From Mytilisepta virgata (Eukaryota; Mollusca; Bivalvia; Mytilida; Mytilidae): a stretch of DNA of 64,000 bases. Both the position numbers and the translations under genes were made by a program. Position 1 is the stretch's first letter; each line of letters opens with the position of its first letter. The stretch spans positions 53,324,230 through 53,388,229 of the forward strand of contig CM051516.1 of NCBI GenBank assembly GCA_028015205.1, written 5' to 3'. Below are positions 11,601 to 23,600 of the stretch, in pieces. Below the pieces are notes generated by a model that ran no database searches, was not told where the DNA came from, and was given only the letters and a program-made list of their open reading frames with translations.

Positions 11601-14600
11601 TTCTGCTGGATGAGTGAATCTGCTGCCAACAAGTGTGATCTTCCATCCAGATGGACAGCAAAAAGGTTCTGTCTTATCACATGTACAGTGTTTCTGAAGG
11701 AGCCAGAACCCGATACCTGATTTAGACCAGTCAGTTGTCAAACATGTGGGTCTGTCAGGGTCAAAGATGCGAACACCTTCTTCTATTTCTTTTACAATCT
11801 GTGCTTTTGACTCCTCAAATAATGTCTGAAGATGTTCATTCCACTGGAAAGCAGTGCCTGGCTTCAAGAGATCCTGAAATGGTAACATGCGCTCTGCCAT
11901 ACTGAAGGCATATGAAACCTGATTTACAAGACCAAACCATGAACGCACATCTGTGATGTCCTTTGGTGTGGGAAAGTCTATGATGGCTTGCAGGTATCTC
12001 TGACAGGGTCTGACTTCATCACGGGTGATTTCAAAGCCGGCAAACTCGACCTCATCTGCTCCGAAGACAAACTTTTCTGGGTTGAGTGTTATACCGTTCC
12101 TTCCACAGACGTCAAGCCAAGGCACTGCCTGGAAGAAACTTTCTTCTAGGTCATTGGCCCAGAGTAAGGTATCATCAATACACTTGGTTTTGTTTGGAAT
12201 GTCTGTAACTATCTCATCATAGCGTCTCGTGTAGCCATCACCTGAGGCAATGTAGCCTTGTGGAGCGGTTTTGTATCGGTATCTTCCCCATGGCGTAATG
12301 AATGTTGTCAGATGTCGATCTTCGTCATATAGTGGGACACTATGATAGCCGTTCCAGGCATCAAACACTGTCTTTTTCTTCCCATTCGGAACTGATCGCA
12401 CTTGGAGGAATGGGGACGGTGTGTGATGTGTCTCACGTGTGGCATGTGCATGGAAGCCTGGAAGTCGACTGTTCGTCTGAGCTGTCCATTTTTCTTAGCA
12501 CATATGACCATCCGATGGCACCACGTGACAGGTTCAACGATGGGGACTGGTTCCAGCACGCCCAACCGTACATCTTGATCAAGGCCTTCTTTTACTGCAG
12601 CTCGCCAGTGTATTGGAACAGGTACTGGTGTGTGGTAGGCCACTGGTTCAGCATTTGGATCCACCATAAGCTTCATCCATTAGAGGCAGAGGCTGGTGTT
12701 TACATGTGTTGAACGTGCTGGACCTGTAGTAATCAAGAAGATACTCCTGTAGTTTTGAGCGGTTTTCTTCTGTAGGTGAAAATGGCAGAACACTTGGCGG
12801 CGGAGGTGGAGATTGGCGCTCAGGACATCCGCATGGTGCAGTGTTCTCTCCATGGACAGCTGCGGCACCGGTTTGTGAGGGCTGTACCTCTGGAAACCTA
12901 TTGCTGATGATACCTAGTTGTACACATGCCTCTCTGCTCAGGAACAGTTTGTCTGAAGAGTCTGTAACATATGTCATCTGCCTCGTTTCCACCACTCTAC
13001 CACTACTGTCTTTGCTTGAGAACCGTAGTAACGAGGCTCCAAGAATCTTGATGCCGTCATTGTTAGCTGTGTGCATGCGCATTGTCACAGGGATAAGGTC
13101 AGATTTAGATAGTCCTATGCGATGAATTACTCTAAGACCGGCAAGGCAGCTCTGACAACCGGTGTCAGCCATAGCAGGAATAATGGTGGGCGCTGACGGT
13201 GTTGACAGGTCGACTCCAAAGGCTGAGTAATCTTCAGGAAGAGCTCGCACAGTAATGTTCACAAATGGCTGAGGCTTTGAGTTTCTGCGAAACCACGTGT
13301 CTGTCATGCTGTCGTAGATGTGATGATCTAGTGAAATACTTTGACGTTGTCCCTTCACATTGATGGTTTGAATTGGTTGAGGGGAATTCAGTGTACACAA
13401 AGTGTTAAACACAGCACTTTCTTTGTCAAAGTTGTGTTGGCTAGACTGTGTTTTGCGTTTTGGGTTGTCCTTGCTGCGGCAGATGTTCTCGAAATGGTGA
13501 TCTCGATGACAAAGTTCACACCTGTGGCCATATGCAGGACACTGAGTCTTATGCAGTTGTGCCACACTTTTCTTGCCATGGCCACGTTTCCCACAATAAG
13601 AACACAGGTCTTGATTGTCTTTGCTGAGCGCTTGCTTGGACCTTTTGTAGGAGCTGGCTGCCTCAACCAAATGAGAATCTAGAAGCCTTGAAGCTGATCG
13701 TTTCCCTGCTTCCTTCGCTTCAACGAATTGAAATACTTCCTCCAAAGTCATGTTTTGATTCTTGTCGCCAAGTAGGTCTAACTGAATATCAGGGTCGACA
13801 ACACCTCGTGTGAGGACGTCGCGCATGATGGCATCTGTGTAGTTGATTTTGGCACTACAGTTAGGGCAGTCAATCACGAATTTGCAAATATCAGCTTGTC
13901 CTCTGAGACGTGCACCAAAGTTTCTGACTGACTCATCACGGTCTTGTCTCATGTTATGTAATGTCACACGGGCTACCATTGTGTTTTCTTCATGAACAGC
14001 AAGTATGCGAATGGCAGCTAATATGTCATCTACTGTCTTTTCAGTTAATCTGCCACCTGTTGTTCGAGTCAGGTCTTTGCGAAGGGGTTCGTCACAACAC
14101 TCAAGCAACTGAATGACTTTGTCCTTGCCGTCCAATTTGGTTGCGGCCACATAGTCTGTCCAGCGTGATAGAAAGTAGGCCCAGTCCTCGCTGGTTCCAG
14201 CGGCGGTCACGGTAGGTCGCTTGACTTTCTCCACTTTTGCGGTCAAAACGGGTGCAGTACGGCGCTGTGGGCTGTGATGAGGGCCGCGACAATCGCTGCA
14301 TCAAGGTCGGCGGTGCTGTAGTCACAGTCAGGAAACGGACACTGTATTGCAGGCATTGTTCTTGCGTCACTGTATCTTGATCATAAATAAGGATTCTATC
14401 TATTTGTAAGTATCTTCATTCAACCATATTACACAATGATCAAGATCTGAAAATAATAGAAACAGAAACTATAATAAACTGATAAACTATGACAATTATC
14501 CTATAGTCTTGTCTTCCGGAGTTTGTCAGTTGTTACGATTTTTCCCTCCTTCGAATATCCATTTGGTATTTCTTGACTTTACTTATAAAGGAATCGCTAT

Positions 14601-17600
14601 GATAAATGGAAATTTTAATCAAGAATATCGTAGGTAATATATTGTTACAATGTGATCCTTACGAAAATTTTGTCAAACTTGTTATATTTCAAAAAATTTA
14701 AACGAATAAAAAAGTTTTTTTTCGAATTTTTAGAAATGGTTGATCAAGCAAAATGACAAAAACCAGACTTGAACATCGATTCATACGATATATATCAGCT
14801 GTTTTTTTTTCATTTTTTTTAATAAAATAAAACAAATGAACTTGAGAACTAAAGTAATTTGTGCTTACATGCAGACAGCGACGTCGTCAGTCAAATATGG
14901 CCGTTTTAACGTTTTTAGTAAGGTAGACACGCCGTTCAGGAGCTTATACAGAAAAAACAAAGTCGGTAAGGTATGGTAGATAATTAATCATTCGACGGTA
15001 AATTTCAAAAGCTAGAACACATCATTTTTAAAGCGAATTCCTTGGATGGAACCCCCATTTGAAGTATGATCATTACGAAAGTTTTTGTGAAACATGTTAT
15101 ATTTTAAAAATTTAAACGAATTAAAAAGATTCTTTTTAAATTTCTAGAAATGGTTGCCCAAGCAAAATGACAAAAAAAAAACAAGCTTGAACAACGATTC
15201 ATACCATATATATCAGGTGTTTTTTCCTGTTTTTTGATAAATAAAACAACTGAACTTGAGAACTAACGTAATTTGTCTTTACATGCAGACAGCGACGTCG
15301 TCAGTAAAATATGGCCGTTTTGACGTTTTTTGCAAGGTAGACAAGCCGTCCAGGAGCTTATACAGAAAAAAAACGAAGTCGGTAAGGTATGGTAAATAAT
15401 TAATTATTCGACGGGAAATTTCAACAGCTAAAACATATAATGTTTATAGCGAATTCCTTGGACGGAATTTTTTGAAACCTCCATTTGAAGTATATTTACC
15501 GGGTTTTGGTGTAAATTTAAACGTAATGTGTATGTTATTTTTGTCAGTTTACCCTCTTTTTCAAAAGGCTGTATCTTCGAAACTAACTCGGTGAGGTACA
15601 TATATGTTTTTATTTTCTGAAAGAGTTCGTCAAGTTAAATGTGTATGCAAAATTTAAAAAAATTCCTTGGAGTAGTCATTAACGAACCTGTTACCTTAAT
15701 AGGTGAGGCATCCGGTCTTAAGGATTTAAAGACAATAATCACAGTTATTTATGACCGAAGAAAACAAAAATATATCCATTTTTTACATTAGCGTTTGTAG
15801 AAAATATTTATATATATTTATATATTTTTATAGAATACATGTATGCTGGACACTCAGTACGATAGGCCTAATGAAAAACTTCACAGATTCAAGAGAAATT
15901 CTTGATGGGAAAATAATTATCCCAAACTTTTTTCTGTAAGGTCGTTTTAAACTTTGTTGTTTGTTTACCCACCTGGCAAATGTTCAAATATTACATTTCT
16001 TTCAGTGGCTATTAGCCTATCCTGCAGTTTTACAAAATGTGTTTTTAGCGTGCAAATAGCGTTGAATGTTCCATGTCACCCACTATAGTCAACATTCAGG
16101 CTTTACGTAAAGGGACAAAAAAAATTAAATGTCTACTACAAAAAAATATTTTTTATATATTCCATTTCAATAATTCATCCTGGGTCCAGACTATGGACAG
16201 ATATGGCCGGTAGTATCAAAATAAAATAAACATGAACAACCATGTATATCAATTGACCTTGACCAAGATCCCTCCGAACATAGTTTACAATATAACCACA
16301 TCGTGCTGTTGTGCGAAAACACTGAGCAATTAGCAACCAAACCAAGTCAATAATGGTCTTAGATGTCATTTGCAAATTTGTTTTCATGCCGGTAGCACCT
16401 ATATATCATGAACAATTTCATATTACCTTCGCTTCCGGTTGAGATGTAGAATGATGACCAACATAGTAACAACTATGACCTCTTTTTATGAAGTGCTGAG
16501 GACATTCTCTATTCATATGAAGAGTACAATCTGTAAAGATACATTGTAATTTTGAAAATAACAGTTGACAATGTATAATGAATATATACATGTATATATA
16601 TATAATATTTTATATTGGACAACATGAACTCCTATAATAAACCAGGAGTGAATGTTTGCTGTCTTCAAGGGTAATGTTACACATGTCATGTTTGAATCTA
16701 TATGAAAAGGTCAATTACTGCTAATATATTTAGTAATAAACATCTAGTCTAATACACAAGCTTTTAACTGGAAAACGCAGAATTTCTTACCCCTCAGACA
16801 TAGCAGTCTGCTATTTTTGGAGGGTGAAATTTGTCTGTCTTGTACAGGGGTGGGTGAGAAAAGGTATCTATTTCCTGCAAAAAAATTATATCGCCCTTCC
16901 TTTGTTATTTTAGTGAAAACATTTAGAAGCCTGAATTTTTCACAGAAAACCATCTTTCAATCACAATCTTAATAAAATACACTAAACTAATCATCCCGAA
17001 CATCAACGCGCCCAGAATGCCTTCTCTTTATTATGATGCTTTAAAAGGGAAAAAACCCGCCAAAATAAAAACAGTAAAATGAATCAGGATGACTCAGTAT
17101 GCTTATAGGTGTAAAAAAGAGTAAAAACCAGTGAAAGTAGAAGACAGAGAAATCTCAGGAACCTCTGGTAAGATTTCGTTGACAGTTGTTACTTTGGATC
17201 AAGGATTTCCTATTTTTGGTTTCATTTAGAATGTTCATTAGAATCTGCTGTACAAAGTTTTCGATTATTGTTACGGGTCTGCATATAACCGGCCTCAAGT
17301 TCGACAAGTATCATTTCGTATAAAATTTCGTGTTGCTCAAATAACTTACTTTTTGGCATCCCAAGACTTCTTGTCGTTGTTTTAGGCACATGCTTTCCAT
17401 TACAAAAATTTTGGTCACAGCAGGTTATATCCAAAGTTCCCTGGGATTTCAATGATTCACAATTCTTGACACAAAAGAAAAAATGTTAAAATAAAAATCA
17501 TCGACATAAGATCAAACGGAAAACGACCAACATTACATTTTTCTATTCCAACATTGTGAAACGCCACAAATATTAGTTGTTTTAAAGTCGTTTAAACAGA

Positions 17601-20600
17601 ATTACATCACCTTTCATAGAATTTCGTATACACACATGCATATGTAGCTTTTATTGTGTATTCAATTTATCAAATATAAATGCACCATATATTTCATATC
17701 TAAACTTCACAATTTCGTGAAATAACATTGAATACATTTAATTTGAACGAATTCGAGGCCATCTGACTAACTTGACATGTATAGATTTGTATATTGCATT
17801 GTTGTTGGTTCTTGAATTCATTTTGTATGATTTCGAATTTACAAAGAAGATTTTTTTTATGAATAAGACAAAATATCTATAAGAAAATTCAACTGCTGTT
17901 AGACACGGATTATTATCAAAACAATTTTCAGTCATTTGTAGAATGACATTCTGTTTGAAGGTAAGAAAAAAAAAGTAACGTAAATTACATGTTTACTAGC
18001 AAAACCAGCTAGATGAAATTACTGTTATAATTTTTTACTTGCCTGCTTGCCTGTACACCCTAACTTAAATCCTTGGTCATAACCTTCTATGTGAGTTTCT
18101 ACTGTTATACAAGTTTCCTACAAGAGACATCATAGACAACTAAAATTATTCTGTATAATTAAGAAAAGCAATATGCGCTATATCACCAACGCACATCACT
18201 GGCAAATAGATTTTCTTTATTATTAAGACAAGCAGAAAGCGCACATCGGACGCAACTTAAAAAGCTATAATAAACTATAAGCAACTCACTATATGTACCT
18301 ACAAAGTATACTTTAAATTAGTGACTCGAATAACTTCATAACGGTTATGATAATTGCAAAGAGTCTGGATACACTGAGTAGTATAAGGGCTCAATCAGTT
18401 TTATGGGTTACCACATTTCAACTCTTTGTGTCGAGATTCGATTTTTTCCCCAAATGTCTAACTTTTGTCAACACAAAAATTATGAGTTTTTTTCAGTTGA
18501 CAGCAAACAAATATAACATTATGCGTCCCTGGGATGACTTTAACCTAACCGGATAAGACTCGATTTTGTTTTTGATTTTTTCTCGTTTCTTACAAAAGAC
18601 TTCAGGAAATATTATATGATATCAAGTTTTTATTTTCATGGTCAAAAATATAAAAAACTGAATTCATTTTTCACAGGTTAGAGTGTACATTTTTTTCGTG
18701 TTTAATTATGAAAACCTCGCAATATTCATACAAAAAAGACAACAAGAATAAAAGACGATGTGTTGCCTTACAGCCATTCAGGACTGGTTAAGAAACAATT
18801 CCGAACCTTTAAAATATTTTTAAACTTGTGCTAATCGGGTCTATAAATTGATCCTGCCGTTGATTTACTACAAGACAACAAGTCTTGATTCTATATGAAA
18901 ATTTTGTGAAAAAAAATATAAATATGAATTTAAATTTTTGATTAAAATATTCTCTGAGTTCAAAATAACATTTATATAAGAGTTGGATTCATTCAATTAA
19001 AGTGTCATTGATATTTTTTTTCTGTTTTGAGTTTTGGAGGATAAACCATTGTAGTTTAATTGTTTTTATAGAGGATAATACATGGTAAAATCTATATCAC
19101 ATGCTGTATCAACCCGAGGAACCAATATCAGCCAGAGGGCCTTGGCCGGAGGGCTGATATTGGTCGAGGTTTATACACCATGTGATACAGATTTTAACAT
19201 GTATTATACACTTGAACATATGTTAAAACAGAGGACTTCAAATTTTCCAGTTTTGGGAAAGATATTTTGTGAAAAAAAACAAGTGGGGTGGGGGGGGGGG
19301 GGTTAATAAAGTCAATTAATCGGGAAAAAAATTGAACAACATTAGTTATTTGAAATTTTACCCCCCCCCCCCAAAAAAAAAAGAAAAGAAAGAAAAAAAA
19401 AATTCGCCCCAAATACAAAGAAAAAAGGAAATTGAATAAAAAATTGAAAAAAAGGTATGCGATAAAGGGTAAGCCATGCGATAAAGGGTGTGACGTCATA
19501 GACGTCAGATACGGACCAACATGTGAAGTCGAGAAATGTTGCCCGGTATCCTCAGCTCTGATGTTTATAGATGCTAAGTATGATTTTCTCTGCTCGTTTA
19601 GAAGTTCGTTAGCATCATCCGAAGAAACAGTTTCGTGAAATAACATTAAGTGCATTTAATTTGAACGAATTCGGGGCCACCATTTCGATAACAAACCGTT
19701 ATGTTAATTGAACCTCTTCATCTGTCACAACACAGCATATACAATTTACCCGACATCAATTTTTTTTATTTAAACATATTGGTTATGATTTATTTATAGC
19801 CGTATAGCCGATCATTGTAATAGAAAGACAAAAACTATAAATGTTATACATGTTCAAAGCTGACATTAAATTAAATTAGAACAAAAGCGAACCGTTAAAT
19901 CAATATTTCATCAAAGGATTGCGTCTACGATAATGTTGTGCGGTTATCTTTCTTTGACGCCAGTTTTCTGTTTATCGACATTTTTGTCGGGCTATTTAGG
20001 GCTCACTAAATGATGTGGGGTTTCCACATAAAAATCAGACAATTTTTAGATATATTTTTTCTTTCAGTCCATCTTTCAGTCATTTACCCCAAACCGTTCG
20101 TTTTCATTTTTTTATAATTTTATGTAGAGTTGAATTATTACATTACCTTTCCTCCATAACAATGTGTCCGTTGACTACAGTTACCTGGTACGTTGACATG
20201 GTCGCATTCGTAACATACTAGAGCTAGAAATAAACCCATTGAAGCGAGAATTATAGAATGAAAGCACTACAAAAACGTAAACAGTAAAAGACATAAATTT
20301 ATACCAAGATGACAAAATGTATCCAAACCTAACGTATTTTATTTATCACACCGTATCGCAAATTCCTTGAAAACAACCATCCCTTGACTTCTTTATTTTG
20401 TAACCTCAGATTATACAGTAATCACACTAGATATACATGTACACTACCCCACTAAACACTCAGAAACAAAGTACAAATATCAACCTACATACAATAAAAG
20501 AACCCTGTATAAAATATGATTAAAAGGTATAAAATAGTCTGATTATAAAATACAAACGTTTCATTATTATTTAGCCTATTGAGAAAAAAAGCAATTCCTT

Positions 20601-23600
20601 ATGTCAATGATAATACTTCATATTGATTACGTACAGCACTTTCCACAAGCCCTTGGACAAAAAGACGCAATGCAGCCAGAGCATGTTGGGTCAGCAGTGT
20701 GAAGTAATTTGCAGACAGTGTCGTCCAACTGGTGACATTCTGTACTGTAATCTTGGTTTCTTGATACTGCATGTACTAGAACACGAAAAAGCAACCATGT
20801 TATAGTGATAAATATAGATCGTGGTGGTACGTGTTAATGCATCATTGGTATGCCCGAACGTCGAAGAATAATAGTATCGCCCCTGCCCGTCTGTCCTTCA
20901 GTCCGTCGGTCTTGTGACCTAAATTCCTTCTTCATTTTTTAACTTCATGCATTTAATTTCTATACAGTATTGTTACTTACTGTATACAGATGCGCAATAA
21001 GATTTTAGTTTTTTGATTTTCAATAACTGGGGCCCAGATGGGCCGAATTTTGAAAATTGGGAATTTAACCTTGTGACCTAGAAACTTCTTTCATTTTTTC
21101 ATTTTCTACAATTTAATTTCTATACTGTATTGTTACATACTGTATGGAGTAAAGTCCAATACCAAAGGGATATTGGAAGGAACAAATGACAAACTCCGGA
21201 GAACAACGAAGACAAGACCAAAACAATACATGCACTACAATTAAAAACTAAAAACATATGAACAATATGAGATATGCAACAAGATTCAGAATTTTGATTT
21301 TTAAAAATTGGGGCCTGCAGGGGTCGAATCTCGAAAATTGGGAATAATAAGCTGGTGACCGAAAGTCTTCTTTCATTTTTCATATTATGCATTTTATTTA
21401 TATACAGTATTGCCCTAAACTGTATGCAGATGCACACTAAGGGTTTTGAATTTTGATTATCTAATATTTGGGCCTGTATTCAAAGATATGATTGTAAAAA
21501 AGGTGCAAAGAGGAATGCAGGGATAGCTGTCGTTTCATATTGCCTCAATTTATTTGAAAATTACCTTCATGTCGTTTCAGGACCTGCAAATTAGTTTAAT
21601 ATTTCAATATCATAACTTCGCACAAACGATCATATTTGATAAAACAATTAGCTTCTATGTAACATCTTTACAAATATAAAAAAAACTTAAATCAGTTTGT
21701 TTGTAAAAGTTTAATTAGTGAACAATAAAGATAAATGTACACGTTAAACTCAAAATGATTGCCTGTAAAAGCTATACAAACGGACAATACATATAAAATT
21801 GACACCACGTTTTAGCCATTCAATTCTGTTGTTATGAATTAATTTTGCAGTTATCTTGCGATGACCTTAGAAGTCACTGCTTGTATATATATAAATATAT
21901 ATATATAATATGATAAACATGACTAACTTGTATGATGATAGGTCAAATTATGTGCTTTGTCGGGCTCGTCATATTTGTTACACAAATCGGAACCACAACA
22001 TCCACCTAACAAATCAACCTCTCTTCGAATAGAACTGGACGGCACGGAGTTGTACAGAGTTTTGCACACCTATAACGAAAATTAATCTCCGGTTACATTT
22101 ACCCAGTTTTATTATAAATGGTCATTTCAGTCTTGATTTAAAAACTAGAGGCTCTCAAGAGCCTGTATCGCTCACCTGGATTTAACTTTTCACCTTGAGC
22201 AGACCTAAAAATTTAAGTGATGCAACAATTTGGCTGGTTTTTCAATAGGATTCTATGTTAAACTAATTTCATCTGTGGCAGTCATCTTGGTTTAGTCCAG
22301 GTCAACGGATACATTTCTAAAAGAGAACCATCTATGGACCATTTCTGCTAAGTCTTGTTCCAACTGGCTAAGCGGTTTCAGACAAGAAGATTTTTAAATG
22401 AATTTTCCTATAGGGTCAAATATTTAACAAAGTTCGGTGTGGCAGCCATCTTAGTTAACAATCCGGGTGATCGAACATATTTCTGAAAGAGGACCTCCTA
22501 AGGACCAATACTGCCAAGTCTGGCTCCAATATGTCAAGTGGTTTCAGACAAGAAGATTTTTCAATGAATTTTCCTATCGGGCCCTATGTTAAACTAAGTT
22601 CGGTTGTGGCGGCCATCTTGGTTGACAGTCCGGGTGATCGGACATATTTCTGAAAGAGGACCATCTAAGGACCAATACTGCCAAGTCTGTCTCCAATATG
22701 TCAAGTGGTTTCAAACAAGAAGATTTTTCAATGAATTTTCCTATAGGGCCCTATGTTAAACTAAGTTCGGTTGTGGCGGCCATCTTAGTTGACAGTCTGG
22801 GTAATCGCACAAAATTCTGAAAGAGGACCATCTAAGGACCATTGCTACCAAGTCTAATTGTAATTAGCTTACTTGTTTCAGACGAGAAGATTTTTGAGTG
22901 AATTTCTCATAGGGTTCTATGTTAAACTAAGTTCTGCTGTGGTGGCCATCTTGGTTCACAGTCAATGAAATCGGACATATACTGAAAGAGGACCTCCTAA
23001 GGACCAATACTGCCAAGTCTGGCTCCAATATGTCAAGTGGTTTCAGACAAGATTTTTCAATGAATTTTCCTATCGGGCCCTATGTTAAACTAAGTTCGGT
23101 TGTGGCGGCCATCTTGGTTGACAGTCCGGGTGATCGGACATATTTCTGAAAGAGGACCATCTAAGGACCAATACTGCCAAGTCTGTCTCCAATATGTCAA
23201 GTGGTTTCAGACAAGAAGATTTTTCAATGAATTTTCCTATAGGGCCCTATGTTAAACTAAGTTCGGTTGTGGCGGCCATCTTGGTTGACAGTCTGGGTAA
23301 TCGCACAAAATTCTGAAAGAGGACCATCTAAGGACCATTGCTACCAAGTCTAATTGTAATTAGCTTACTTGTTTCAGACGAGAAGATTTTTGAGTGAATT
23401 TCTCATAGGGTCCTATGTTAAACTAAGTTCTGCTGTGGTGGCCATCTTGGTTCACAGTCAATGAAATCGGACATATACTGAAAGAGGACCTCCTAAGGAC
23501 CAATACTGCCAAGTCTGGCTCCAATATGTCAAGTGGTTTCAGACAAGATTTTTCAATGAATTTTCCTATCGGGCCCTATGTTAAACTAAGTTCGGTTGTG

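Larger units (their letters stand above)
9243..14505 (-). mobile_element. Ty3/Gypsy-like LTR retrotransposon, full length, frame-broken
   Basis: 5263-bp element on the minus strand: 5' LTR 14384-14505, gag-protease ORF, pol (RT, RNase H, integrase), polypurine tract, 3' LTR 9243-9386, flanked by the 5-bp repeat GTCTT. Domain order RT-RNase H-integrase fits Ty3/Gypsy rather than Copia. It sits in the 3' UTR of an older Penelope-like fragment within the last intron of the CTLD gene, in the same direction as that gene. The LTRs are short and begin TATAGG rather than TG. No tRNA complement was recognised after the 5' LTR. Three reading-frame changes make this copy unlikely to be autonomous. Confidence 0.9.

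Noticed and set aside
9778..13682. Several plus-strand open frames of 60-136 codons
   Set aside because: They lie antisense to gag-pol, have no domains, and follow the codon structure of the opposite strand.
16175..16387. 70-aa minus-strand open frame as a gene
   Set aside because: Most of it is intron. Only the 33-nt segment 16289-16321 fits the lectin fold and phases.
17222..17452. Stand-alone 76-aa open frame
   Set aside because: Only its first part is coding (LU domain exon 9). The splice donor at 17350 gives frame continuity to the lectin exon.
19082..19306. 74-codon plus-strand open frame
   Set aside because: It is read through a palindromic MITE.
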